Source: Trichoplax sp. H2
Taxonomy: Eukaryota > Placozoa > Uniplacotomia > Trichoplacea
DNA: 64,000 nucleotides
NCBI GenBank assembly: GCA_003344405.1
Contig: NOWV01000057.1
Location: forward strand, 62,001-126,000
Reading direction: 5' to 3'
In this document: positions 48,801 to 63,800 of the stretch, one piece after another
Layout: the number at the start of each line of letters is the position of its first letter
How positions within the stretch are numbered: the first letter of the stretch is position 1
Program-made: the position numbers and the translations under genes
The notes under the pieces: model-generated
Told to the model about the DNA's origin: nothing
Databases searched by the model: none
What the model saw: only the letters and a program-made list of their open reading frames with translations

Positions 48801-51800
48801 AAACAAGTACAATAGTTACTGACATTACCTCTTAAAGTTTGGCTTTTATGAAGCTAAGAAAATTATCAATACTTTTTCATACGCAACACTAGTTCACTAA
48901 AATTCTTGAATAAGTTAAACTTCAATGCTGATAACTCCAAGTGTATAATTTTCTTTATTGCATCATACATAATACGACGATAAATAGGTCCTAATGAGTA
49001 GACTATAAATAATAAAATAATTTTAGAGGTATGCAAACTTTCTAGCAGGAAATGTCATGCAACAGAATATAAATCTATTTAGATACGTCCGACTACTAAA
49101 ATACATAGCTTATATGCTCCATGATATAATAATTCCGTGATACGCTATCAAAAATAGTTTCAATTAGCATTTAAATTATAATTATAGACAAAAAGTAGAC
49201 CGTGGGTCTTTATTTATATACTTCGCATCACGAAATAAATACTCAGAATTTTTACTAAATGAAGAACTGCGTCGCGAATTACAAGTAGATAATCCGATTT
49301 CGAGAATAGATATTATCTATTGATATTGTAAAGCATTAAGTTCTGAAGGTAATAACAATTCAAATTAAAGCTAATTTTGTTCTCCGTATCCGTACACTCA
49401 AGGATTGAAATGATTATAATGTGTTATTATTACACAGTATGAAAGGATAACATATAATTGACGTTGGCATTGACTTAAGAATAATAAACTACAACAAAAA
49501 TGAGATTTAATACATGAAGTAAATGAATTGCGCAGCGACTTCGTTCAATGAGCCATTCATAACGTCAAGGATAGTTGGTTTACTGTAAAATTATCTTCTG
49601 TTACCCTATAGTAAAGATACCATAAGATTAAAATTAGTTCATAATATTTAGTTTACTGCCTTATTAACGCATATTTCGCTCATAAATAACTTTAATTTAC
49701 AGAAAACGCAAACAGCATAAGTTTTATTTTATCTCAAAGATACTCTTGTAGTTTTTATTAATTAATTTATCCGCAAAATCATATTCAAATATCATTGCCT
49801 ATTCTGATAACTGTGAAAAGAGGTATTGGTTTTTAATTTTCCCTATCACAGATAATTGTTTCATAAGTAACAGAGTAAAACTGTAAATCTTTGACTACCT
49901 GAAACCTAATCACTTATTTATTTTAAAACAAACGGAGTCTTATTAATATTATCTATTCTAATTATATTCTTAGGTCTATCGTAGATGCAAATCTTATTAC
50001 ATTAAGATCTAATAGCTTTGCTAGCTATGCAAATCTAGTAAACCTGTAAGGCTGATTTTCAATTTTAATTTAATGTTAAAAATGTGATTATAGATGATCT
50101 TTATAGCTAGTAGATTTATATTTTATCCAAAATATGTTTTAAAAATTTAATGATATTTGTTGCAGTACTATAGTCGATAGTAAAATACGAAGTTTGCAAG
50201 ATTACGGATTTTCAAATTTAAGCCATCTTATTAATTTGTAAGTCATTGTATTAATCATCTCATAAGGTAATCATTCACGTTATAGCGTATTTACACATTT
50301 TCAATTAAATATAGATAAAGTTATGGTTAGTTGTGCTAAGTCACTATATAACTGCCAAATAATATAATTTATATGACTACACCCCAGGGATCTTACCTAT
50401 AATGAATTGGATAGCTTGAAATCCCCGGAAACATTCTACGGATTAGAAAATTTGCGAACATTGTAAGCTGTTACTCATTCACATCTTTTATTGATGTCGG
50501 CATAATTTATTTGGCTTGTTACTAAAGGCAGGTATTTCTTGATGTACATTTATAATTAGGAAAATTGTATTTAATCGAATTCACTCCGTGGATTATGGCG
50601 TCTTTGCAGCTCTGAAAAGTTTAACATCTTTGTAAGTAGCATTAGAACTATTTAAAAATAATTATATCTATTTGTAGAAACTACTAATACCTATAATACC
50701 ATCAGAATCTGCCTTGTAAAAGGGTTACTTGCAGCTGATTAATGCCTTCAGAAGGCGCTTACTGAATTTGATTGAACAGTCCTCAATGATGATTAGTTGA
50801 AAGACTGTTTATTCGCGAGACTGTTAGCGAATTATAACGATATTAATGCTAAAGCTGAGTCAATTCTTGATTTTAAGAAAGTTAGAGGAATAATTCTGAA
50901 TAGACTTCAACATAGTTATCGCTTGCAAATACTCTAATTGATTTAAGAAACATTTTAGGATCATTTTAGTACGTTGTACAAACTGAAGTTACCTTAGGTG
51001 TAAAGCTCGGTTTATGTGTGGTAATTCAGGTATCGATAATCATAATATACGGTAAGAAATTTAAATAGTTTTGGCCTTTATCAACAAACTTTCTCCAACG
51101 ATTTCACCTTACTTCTGCATATTCATTTCTGCACATGATATTTCAAAGTATAGCAGTCTAGATATTAATGACTAAAGTAGAAAAAATTTCTTCATTAGCC
51201 GAGATATTAATTGGGTATATTTCCGAAGATAATTTAAGCATATAAGTGTTAGAATATAACAGCAGGAATAAAACTACTATGCGAATTGCGGTTGATAGTA
51301 ATCGATTTGATAAAATATCGCAGGAGCATGTCAGGCAATCATATTGCAAGCCTAGATCGGATACATTTCCACGGGTTAAGCAATCTAGCCGATTTGTAAG
51401 TGATAAATTTTGTTAGCTCTGTTATTAATATAAAGAAAAACTTAATAGGAAGTTCTATATCATCTTAGCACATTTTCTATTTTGTAGGCGCCTATCTGGT
51501 AATCAGTTAACAACAATTCCATCAAGCGCTTTTATTAATCTACCGAATCTGGAGCTAATGTAAGATTTTCTCTTTTACTTAACTAATCATTTAAATCAGT
51601 TTTAGTTTTTCTAATATAAACCAGTAAACACTTCGCTTGTAAGAATATCTAATAATCATGTCATAATAATTTTTCCAATATTACGATAATTTGCTATAAC
51701 ACAGATTAATTGTTATGATCTGTCTGCTAATTCATAACCTGTACTTGTTTCTATTATTTAGTTTCTTAGCTTTTAACTTTATCGAAAATCTGAACGAAAA

Positions 51801-54800
51801 AACGTTTGATAATCTTGGGAAACTTCAATTCTTGTTAGTCTAGAATTTGACTTTGCAGTTTATTTTGCAATATTTGGCTGAGGTAGATCCAGTCTTAAGA
51901 TTAATTAGCTCTCGTAAATATTTTTCATCTTCGACAGGCAATTGGGAGCCAACCGAATAAAAAGATGCAATCATAAAGTATTTTCGACTTTGCGAACATT
52001 ACAGATATTGTAAGCTAGCAATAATTAAAATCAAAATTTGTAATTGAAAAAGATGCGATAAATACCATGGTTCATTTTTCAGGGATTTATCCGTTAATCA
52101 ATTATCCTTTGTTGAAGATTATTGCTTTAAAGACATGACTTCTTTATATGGAGTGTATGTATTTAACGTTTTGATAATACCTACCATCTTAAGTTTTACC
52201 GGTAGTAGTAATAACAATAATTGTTCATATTGATAATGAACTAAATTTTAATGTCTTCGCATACAATCAATGTAATGTATGCATTATTCATGAATCGATG
52301 TTATCGAGCAAAATGCTTATATCTCGAACAAAACTTCCTACTAGTCAAATTACATATTATAACAAATGTAGGCTTACAATAATAACTATTGTGCCTATCT
52401 TTTTAAAAAGCCAAAATATCCAATCAGAGCAATCTATATAATGCTGTATGTTATGTCCTTTAAATTCTAAATAAGAAGATAAAATTTCAAGCTTCCGAAG
52501 TTGTAATTAATGTCATGAAATGGATTAAGTGGTTTTTAAGGTTAAATGACGGATTGAAGCAATTGCAACTGAAACAATTATCACTCACTATAATAATTTC
52601 AGATCGTTAGCTAAAAATCAGCTTAAAACAATTGGCTCCAATTCATTTTATGGCTTGAGAAATTTAGTAGAAATGTAAGAGCTAATTATATCAATTAAGA
52701 AGAAAATTTAAGTTGTATTGAAACGTCATAAAGTGTCCAATGTTTTCTACAGGTTTCTAGATGCCAATCAAATCCAAGATATTCACCCTAATGCTTTCAG
52801 ACACCTTAATCGAATCAAATTAATGTAATATACTTTATGTTTAATGAGCAATATCTTTATTGCATTTATACATCAACAAACCTATTTAAGTATGCAACTT
52901 TGACAGAATGCTACAGGATAACCGACTGCAGACGATCGAGGACAATTACTTTTCCAATTTGAGTACATTGAAAGAACTGTAAGGGATTAAGATGAAACTA
53001 CTATTACTACCAAATATATATATATACCTTTACAAAAAAGTACAAGCTAGTGAACTAATGATATCTCTTACCATTTAGTTACTTACAAAGAAACAGGATT
53101 GAAACGATAAGCGATCAATCATTTACGGGATTATACAGCCTAAATATAATGTATCATGAAAAAATTTTTCCTTTATTAATATATAACGTTTTACGGCATT
53201 TAAATTTTTAAAGAGCTTTAAATATTAGTTCTTATACTTATAAAAAGTATTATAAATATCATAAAGCATTCTTGAATTATCCTTCAGAAATATTTCCAGC
53301 AATCCAATACATCGGATTGCTAGCCAAGCTTTAAATGATTTACATAATTTAACGATACTGTAAGTTAAAGCACTTATTACACTTTTAGGCTATTAAAATA
53401 ATTACAAAATAGGATATCTTTATTACTAGTACTAGAAATTCCTTAGACTATTTTATAAACAGTAAAACTTAAAAGTTAATTTAAAATTCTATTAACTATT
53501 AACCAAGCATAATTTAATTGATTAATTGATACAATGGAGCAAAATTATATATTTTATCGTCTTTATTTGTCAGTCTTCAAGTTATAGTAAATCTGCTAAT
53601 CTTTAATGAATAACTACACAGACATAGTTTAGAATTATATCATATTGTAGTTGATTAGAATTGTTGTAGTTGCAACGTATAACAATTATATTACTGTCCT
53701 AACATATGGCTCTAATATAACTTTAGGAGACTCAAAGCGATTTCCTTAGATGCCATTCCATATGGTTTATTCCGGTCTACATTCAATTTAGCAACTTTGT
53801 TAGTTGTTTTCCAACTTATTTAAATTAAATTGCGTCACTTTAGTAGTATCATCCTAGGAAAAATTCAATTGTTAGCTTATAATTGATATATGATTTACTT
53901 ACACAGCTGTTAGATCTATAGTAACCACACTTTATTGATAGGGACTTGACAAACAGCGGCATAAAACGCCTCGGAAGCAACAATTTCAACAATTTATGTC
54001 ATTTACAATCTATGTAAGATTTTGATGACCTTATAATATTATAAAGATAATACTATAATAAATATTGTTTACTAAGTATGAATAATATAAAGTGTAAGTA
54101 TTTTAAGTATATCCTCCTGAAATAAATTCGGTATACGTATTTTATCCTATAGGGATTTATCCTCAAATGGAATAGATTATATACCCCCATACGCTTTTAA
54201 TGTTTCAGATCCAAGCCATGTCAATCGATTGTAAGTATCTAAGCAGTAATTTTACGCAGAATAGAAGCATCAATTGGTATTATGGTTTAAAATGCTAAAC
54301 GATGCGGTCCAAAAATTCCCCGATTAAAATGATATTTCTTCTATGTTTCAGCTTTTCTGTTCGCTCTTCTGAGTTACTAATTTAGCTAGCCTTATATTGA
54401 TAGTAAAGCGATATCAGCTGCTATATCACCCTCTCCTTTTATTTAGTGACCTGAAATATTTTACCTTATTCTAAGATAAAATACTTCGATAACAAAAGTT
54501 TCACTAGATTTATTCTGAATTATATAATCAAATTTGTACTAATATGCATCAATTATTGATACTTAGGCAATTACAAAACAATTTTATCTCCGTTCTTGAT
54601 CGACATGCTTTTGATGGGTTATATTCACTACAAACTTTGTAAGTAAAGTTTATATATAGTGAATACGTCCATACCTGTCATTACATCTGCTTAAATTTTA
54701 TAGTTTGTTCCTCTTGAACATGATTTATTTACATGAGTATTCAAGCGAGAGTTTACAATTCCGGAAATTGTCGAAGCATTAAAATTATAGCACATCAGAT

Positions 54801-57800
54801 ATCCAATTTATCTAATCAATTTAAACATGATATCAAAGATATAATTTCTATAGTCTATATTTAATAATAGGAATAGAAGCTTAGATCGTTAGAAACGACA
54901 GTAGAAGAAATAACAAAAATCCTCCATACGGCTGTCAAAATTTGTAGTTTATTAGTGTCACAAAACAGCTTTGCAACAAGATAACACAATATACGATCAA
55001 TAAGTCAATTCCTTGAACCTCGTATCAAGGAACGATATCTGTACTATCACGAACACTTTTGTTCTACTAGCAGACTACACAAAGACTTTAACGCCTCGTA
55101 TTTTACGTTAAACACTAAGTTGGAGAAATTATCTTTATTTCACGATATACTGCATTTATATACTACTCCTCAATAGTTCATGAGTCATAGTTAATACAAT
55201 TAATATTGGAATCATTTACTGAATTAGGTATTAATTTTAGCTACTGCTCCCTTAATGCAGACAACAGTATTTACGAATATTGACATATAATGACTAATAC
55301 AGAATAGTCAGATTACGATATGTCCTATCACGGAACATTTCCATGATAATTTACTGTCTACCATAAGTATATTACAATCACAATGATTCGAACTGTAAGT
55401 AGATGATTTGCATTCCCTATTATAACTATTAATTTCAGTATGTGTATAAGTATCACTGTCATAAAAAGTCAGTGCTATATTAAAACACAGTATATCCAAA
55501 TTAGAAGTTAACTAAATAAGGATAGTCTAACAGAATTATCCTAACATAGATATTTCTACTCTAATATGGTATTTAACACTGTAACAATTAGTAATACAAA
55601 AATATAGTTTTAGTCAAAGATATTTCCGAATATATAAATATGTTGGATTATAATTTAGCAGTAGTATTCCTGTTCTTTAAGCAATAGGATTGTTCAAAGA
55701 AATGTAATCAATATTTATCAGTTAAGGAAGATTTATATGTATATAGGAAATTTTTCTATCGTAATTTTAAATGCTTGGTTACGGATATGTGATGTTAAAA
55801 ACCTGATAATGATTTACAAATTTGCATAAGAAATGAAATGTAGCTTTATGTTTGAAGTTAATTAGCATACAACAAGCGATATTTGTTTTTATGACTAATG
55901 AATTTCATATCATGTAATACCAGATGTTTAGAAAGAAATAAGCTCCTGCGAATTCTTGATGGAACGTTTTCATCACTGACTTCACTAAAAGTCTTGTAAG
56001 TGGCATAAATTACAAGATCTAATATCTACTAACATAGTGAACTACCATGATGATGATTTCTATATGTAAACTGCAATCTTATTAATCGAAAATATAAAAT
56101 TTTTCACATTCATCATTATACTTAACTATACAACGTTACTACTAACACCTGTTTGGTTCTATCAATAATCGCACAATATCCTGTTTAAATATCTTGAATT
56201 GTATACTGACCGCTGCGTGTGAAATACAATTTTATTTGACTATAACACAATCGTGATAACTAACATTCATTTAAAATATTCATAGTGCAATCATAGACAA
56301 TGGTTTAATTCTAGAAGTAACAATATTCTGTTTCTACATTCTCATAACACATAAATTTAATTTAAGTAGTTGTTTCAGATTTTATTTCCTTTTCGGATCT
56401 AATTAAATTTATACAATAGTATTGAAAACATAGATTAAATCAGCTAACTTTATATTTCATATTTATCCATAAATAAAATGATTGTTACTAGATCGAACTT
56501 CACATGCCCAGAGCGATAAGCTATCGTACTGTAGATTTCTATACAGGAATTTTAATATAGATATCATAATAAATGAATTAGCGATATTGTATTACTGCTC
56601 TTACGATCAATTAACCTTTTGAGGAGTTAAATGTTTTAACTTTTGATGCAGTAGCATGATAAAAATGACTTTTAAAAATTAATCTACATTAAATAAGAAC
56701 GATGAGCTAAAGTTGATTTTTATGTTTTGGTTACAGAAAACTAAATAATAATTATTTAGAATCAATAGATCAAGCTGCATTAATTGGGCTGGAAAATTTA
56801 ACAACGCTGTAAGTATATGATATTTGCAGCAGTATGCAGTAATTCGAAGAAAATGTCCTCTATTTTGTTATTTTAAGTATAATGATACATATTTATGTGC
56901 TAATTTGCTTCAGAGATTTATCCATGAATAAAATTAAAAGCATACCTATGAACGCCTTTTCTGGGCTACCATCACTAAAATATTTGTTAGTATAAAAATT
57001 TGATGGGATAGAACTGTTTATGCCAATTATTGCAAGATCAGCGCAAGATAGTACATACTAAGATTGTTAATTCTTCTGCTTATAGGAATTTATCAGTCAA
57101 TTATATTAAAAACATAAAAGCATTGGCTTTTAGAGATCTAACAAATACTTTGACTCTGTGAGTTTAATTTCAGATCTGAACATAATTACACAGATTATTA
57201 TATGAATATCCGTAATATCATGTTTTTATTAATCAAAATTCGATTTGATCTAATTAAAATTAGCAAATTAGATGAGAATAAGCTCAAAAAGATTTCAAAC
57301 CAACAATTTTACGGCATGAGCAAGCTAGAAGATTTGTAAGATATTTTTTTTTATCTAAGATATAGCATTCTTATGACTTAAGGAAGTTACCAAATGGTAC
57401 GAAATAGCAATAATTATAATTGTAGACGTTTATGAATTTCAACATTTTTTATTTTAAGGTATTTAAGGAGTAATAATATCGAAATTGTAGAAGAAATGGC
57501 CTTCGAAGGATTGTCAAAGATTCGAAGAATGTAATCAGTCATACAAATACATATAATATTTAACATATATACTGACCTAATAAGCTTTTGAAAAAGTTGT
57601 TAATAATTGTGAAATATAACTGTATTTGAAAATGTTTTATCTCTCGGTATTTTATTTTATGTTAAGTTGGTTGGATGGCAATAAGATACAATCTCTTTAT
57701 GAAATTAATTTGCGAAATTTTCCGTCGTTTCAATATCTGTAAGTCATATTGTAGTACATCGTAATGGAACTTGTAATACCATTTACCGCAACTGAAATTA

Positions 57801-60800
57801 TTTTAGTTCCTGTCTTATTAGTAGCATATAAATACAGTCAAAGTTGATTAAATGCATGAAATTAGCTACAAAATCAGTTATCGAACGAGACCAAAATGTT
57901 TAAGAAATCTAGACAGTTTACTGCTACGGTAACCTACAGAGTGCAGACCTAAAATAACTCTTTAAAGTTGTTATTTTAGTAAAGTATTCTGTCACATTTT
58001 CCTAAATTACAGTGGTTTATCAAGAAACTCATTATCAGATGCAGAAAACACACACAATAGTTGGGTTTTAACCTCAAGTCGAATCCTTTACGTGTAAGTT
58101 AATTATATTTGCAAATTTCTTGTATAACAAGCCAATCACAGTGATTGGCGAATCTAATAATTATCGGTGTTCTTAACACGGATTTCATTTGATGTTTAAC
58201 CCCATTCTTTAATATAGTGATTTGTCAAATAATGCTTTAAACCAAATGCTATATTTAGTTGGAATCGAACACGATCAAATTAAGATGTTGTAAGTATCGT
58301 ACTCGTATTTTTCACTAATTGAAATTACAGTATATTGTGATTATGTCGATAAAGACTCTTACGAAATTGGCAATTGCAGCCTTAAAAAACGATTTAAAAG
58401 AACTATCGTACTGTATTTAATTAATATTGTGAAATTTAAGTCAGTTCATTAAGATAGGCACTTTAATTTATCATGGTTACATATAGAAATGTAATTAGAC
58501 AGATTTTTAATTATTCATATAAAGTATATGCCTTGTAGTAATTCATAGTTGCTGATATTAAGCAGATAAATTATCACTGCTACTAAATGTAGTGAAGTCT
58601 TTAATAATCAATATATGTTTATGGCAATTTACCGCTTTTTTTCGTATAGCCTCCTATTTCCAACTTAAATTTCTATAATTTATTAATAATTAAGTACGAT
58701 TTAATTTTATATTTACACAGAAATTTGTCTGGGAATTACCTTACTTCTGAGTCGCAAATCGACTTGCATCGATATAAATCGCTGGTTCAGCTGTAAGATT
58801 TTACGATCACTATCAAATTTATAATTACGACAAAGGACTTCATGAATGATCTAACTAAAATAAACTTTTAATGCATACTATAGAGATTTATCTAATAACA
58901 GAATTAGTGAGATGACAGTTTCTTGGTTTGGTGGTTTACCAACTTTCTTGAGGCCATTAGCAAGCTTGTACGCTAGCTAAATCACACTAGTATAGCTGAC
59001 GTGTAGAACTTCAATCAATAATAGTCCTTTGACTCTTTTTTAACAACGTAAAATTAAAATGCTGCTAATATTACGATTTCCATAGATACATCAATAACAA
59101 TCATTTGGAACATATTCATACTTCGGCCTTTCAAGCATTACAAAATCTTTCAACTTTAATGCTGGACTTTAATTCTTTAAGCGATTTAACATTCCTGTCC
59201 AAATTGAACAATTTACACACACTGTATGATTTTATATCATATACTTTCGTAGCATTAAATTAAAAATAATCATCTCTGAAGTTAATCACAATAAAATTAA
59301 GTTCTAGCTATTCTAATATAAATTCTTTGTTCATTTTAAACAAAGTTATCTCTAATTCAACAGTTCTATTCGCAATAATTATCTATCAAGTATAAAATTG
59401 GAATCATCCTGGAATTTTTCTAAATTGAAAATACTGTTAGTATACAACCTTTGTTTACCTTACAAGAATGTTACGATTACAATGGTAAAAAGTCTAAGGT
59501 AGCATATTCTATTCATAAATAATGTGTTTAGGAATTTAGCTAACAATTACATCGACACTCTTTACAATGGCACATTTGCACCTGCTACAAACCTAACGAT
59601 TTTGTAAGTTTCAACTGTATGGCGAAGTTTTTATAACAAATACGATAGTAATTTACTTATCATCCGAGGCTATTCTATGTTTCAATAAATTACGTAGTAA
59701 TAAATCGGTAATATTTTGGATACGATTCTAGACATTGTTACAGGTGAAAGTTATTGGAATTGCGTATTAATATAAATAATTACGTCGATATTAATATTAG
59801 AACCCTATCAGGAAATCTTATTCACTCCATTTCTGAATTCGCTTTCAAAGATCTAACAAAATTAACGGAATTGTAAGTTGATCTGATAGTTCTATGTCTT
59901 AATTTAAAGTTATTGCTTGTTTGCAAGATCTTAAAGTAATGAAAATTATAGCTAAAGGCAATAATTTCGATTTTCCCGAAAGTAAATTCTACGTGATTTT
60001 TTAGGGCTAGCTGGTATAATCTGTATTGCATAATTGTTACCGTAGTGATTAACTTGTTTAATCACTATAACTAATCAATTTATGAAATTCAAACATTGTC
60101 CAATTTGATTTACTTTAGTAATATTTAATAAATATTTGATGTAATATTACTCATTGCCTATAATTAATGCAGCAATCTATTTGTATATGCTATGCTGTCT
60201 TGCTACTTGATTGAATACAATTGCTCTTAAAATTTGAAAGGAAAAGTTATAAATCTGTTGATGCAAACTATTCTGTGATTATCTTCGAATAGAAGCTCTT
60301 TCATGCTTTGATCTTCAATCTCTACTTTAGATATTTAGCAAACAATCGACTCAAAAATATAGAAAGGTTCCTACGAAATGATTTTAGATGTTTGAATACG
60401 CTGTAAGTTGATTTAGTTAGGACTGATGGTAACATATAATTGTTTCGGATCGATTAGTTATTGTTGAAGAAAGTTTAGTTACTTTAATAGTGTTCTATGT
60501 CTTTAACTTCGTTTTGTTTAAAAGCTAACTATTATTCAGATTTCAGTTTAGTTGCTTTCATTTCTTTAATTGTCGAATTTGAATGTAGCTGTTTGATTAT
60601 AATTATGTTATTAATATTCTGCATACAGCAACTTTAGTACTTCATACCTATCGGTTAGTCTTTATTTTTTACATTCAAATTCCGATTTTAGATTAAGCAA
60701 TAGTAATCAATTTTAATATTACTTTTACTATTACTTGTCTTGGAGGTTATAAGATGTATAATTTTGAAACTATTATTATTAGTGATGTTTCTTCAAATCA

Positions 60801-63800
60801 GATCCAATTTATTTCGTCAGAGGCTATGCATAATTTGCCGCAACTTCAAAGATTGTAAGTAAAGTCTTAGATAGATAATCAAACTACTAAATAGATCATA
60901 TTAATAAGGAATTCTGGTTTAATGTTACTCTTACAACACAATTTGTTACTAGCGAGTAACGTAACACTTAATATCTTACCTATAATCTTCCGGTTTACAG
61001 ATTATTACCTAGTTGTTTTAAGTGTCTTTAAAAATTTACTGTAGCATTGAGCAGATATACGCTTACGTCTACTTCGAATTAATATTCAGATTCAAGCAAG
61101 TCACATTTTAAGTAAAATACAGATATAAAATTGTTATGTATACTATATGTGAACTTAAGGTATTACTCGTAATTGATATCAGTATTCAAGCATTTTATCA
61201 ATGAGATATTAAACTGAAAGCTATTACTTTAATCCTAGAATTCTAGATCATAATCTATTGACTGCAATACCATCTAGCGCTATTGGAAAGCTGATCAGTC
61301 TGGCACTAATGTAGGTGTTAATATCATAGCATAATAGATTTCATATAATATCGTTATATTGAAATATACATGTCTGTGCGATACGGCTGCTTATAGTATA
61401 GTAATGTTTATAATATTTGTAACGAATTATTTACAGATCTATCAATAATAATCGGTTGAACAATCTAACATGTAAAGGCTTTTCCAAGAGTATAGTTGAA
61501 ATGTAAGTCATTCCACTTATTATTAATTAATTCTTAATTTAGGCTTCAATTAGTGAGAAAAACCAAAATTACGAAGATCTTTGATCTTCAATGTAAAGAA
61601 TGTAACTTTAATATTAATTTAAGGTCTTAGATTCATATTGTAACTTTGGAGATTTTTAAAAGTAACATACAGTCACTTAGAGATACTTACCTTAGAAGAT
61701 ATAGATTACTATAGAAATGCAGTTTATTTAGAGTAGATATCAGAATAAGATTTTATACTTTTAGGAGGCATATTTTGATTTGAAACTGAAATGGACCTGC
61801 TAGACTATTTACAGTATATAAATATATGTACGTTTGAATACTTCAGTAATTTTATAATTTTCGGCACCATTTCACTAGTACAGCATATCCGTATATTCGT
61901 ATGAGATACGTTTGATAAATATAGCCACCAATAATACACATAATGCTAGTATCCCAGAAATTTTATAGAATATTTTCCACAAATTCTTTATACTACATCC
62001 ATTAGTTCTTTATATGTAGTATAATCTAAACTGCTAAACGTTACTACTATGTAATTACTTATATACCACTAGTATATCTAACAATTAAAGTTTGGGATTA
62101 TTTATAATTCTATCCACATTTTTGATCTACTAATTGTAAAGGCAAGTTAGCCATAACCAGATTGAAAGTATTGATGCAAGCTGTAATGAAACATTCAAAA
62201 GATTAAGGAAAATGTATGAATACAATTACTTACTAATTATATTCTATCCTTATCACTTAAAATTTGTGGAAATTTGAAAAAGTGATAGTTTTGTATTAAA
62301 TCGGATGCATCAAGATTTATTTAACTGATCTTTCAATTTGCCGTGGTTTTAGAGACGTTAGTTTTAATAAAATGGAAGCTCGTGGTATTAACATATATGA
62401 TCAAATACTAAGCAAACTGGCGGCATACCCTAGAGTTGTGTGAGTAATTTCCATTAAATCCAAGTAAATTATTTAAGTCGTGCTACGTGACTATCCTGGT
62501 GTATGCATTCGTTACATGGTAAATTTTTTAATCTTTATAGAATTAAGTAGTAGAACGTAAAATTTGTATTTACATCGGCGTGCGTAAGCTCGATGTGAGC
62601 ATACTTCCCTTGCCCTTCCTCTTTTACAGTTTCACTAACAGAATATTGTTACAGTGTTATACACGGTAATATCGAGATTATAGTAGAAACATCTATGTTA
62701 GGATGATTTTGTTGATTTACTCTTATATAAAGAGTCTCTAATTTAGATATGTGATATTTAAATATAGCATTAACTTTTATGGTGATATATACAGCCTACT
62801 GAAATTAGCAGTTTAATTAGGGAATCGAGAATAATCTTCTTACAATTCAAATCACTGTGATTTGTAATTTACTTATGGTACATTATAGATTATCGTAGAA
62901 ATGTTCCGTGATAGGACATATTGTAATCTGACAATTTTGTATTAATCATTCGATGCGTATGTTCGTAAATACTATTGTTTCATTATGTTGCAGTAGATAA
63001 AATTAGCTTTTGATTCATTATCAGGTTTCAACGTTAACATTACTCACTAGGATGTCTTTGCTATTGTAAAAGAGTATACAAATGCGATAAATCGTATAAT
63101 AAAATTAGCTCTTATGATTGGTGTTTAACGTAAGATACGAGGCGTCTAAGTCTTTTTGAGTCTACTAGTATAGGAAAAGTGTTCATGAAAGAGTACATAC
63201 TGCTCCCTGATACATGGTTCAATGAATCGACTGATTAATCGTGCATTATGTTATCTTGTTGCAAAGCTGTTTTGTAACAAATATCCATAATTATTTTCTA
63301 AATAAAGGTTACTTTTTTTCTTAGAAATATTGCTGGAAATGACCTTCATGACATTCCAGTCGATTATTTCAGATTGAATCTATTTCTGCGATCCATGTGA
63401 GGATAGCTCGTTACTTAATTGACGGATATTTACAATTCATAATCTTACTTGTGTCATCTTTCACATAATGTTATACTTCATAAAGCAGTTGTAACTTATT
63501 AAATCTATAATTTCTTTTCGCGTAATCTTGCACCGATTCATCTCTTATTCCGAAATTTTAGTGATATCAGCTACAATCCATTAACCTTAGAGAAAATAGT
63601 CCAAATCGTTCAAGCATTATTCATCTCGCAAGACTGTCTCGAAAATTCGCAATTATTCCAATGTGGATACTCTATGTAATGTTTCGTTATTATTGCATTC
63701 ATAGCAGAATTTTACAGATCAAAAATATTTTAAATCAACCTTGTCTTTCAACTGTAGCAAACTTGCCGGCATCAATCTTACAATGATTCCAAATTCCATT

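Larger units (their letters stand above)
42890..49973. other. Seven-kilobase second intron of LRR gene C
   Basis: Introns elsewhere in this gene run from about 70 bases to roughly 1.3 kb, so this one is exceptional. No intact LRR exon is visible. Two LRR-like relics on the plus strand occur near 43396-43475 (NIFQNNALILSDSIFALKSLP then TAG) and 43561-43635 (YYNKFSPKGLNNLM), without usable donors. Candidate exons of other genes are listed separately at 48291-48691 (minus) and 49188-49323 (plus). The rest shows nothing I can support. Confidence 0.45.

Noticed and set aside
55385-55400. GTAAGTAG donor-like site on the plus strand in gene C's intron
   Set aside because: It lies inside repeat copy 3, and no LRR reading precedes it.
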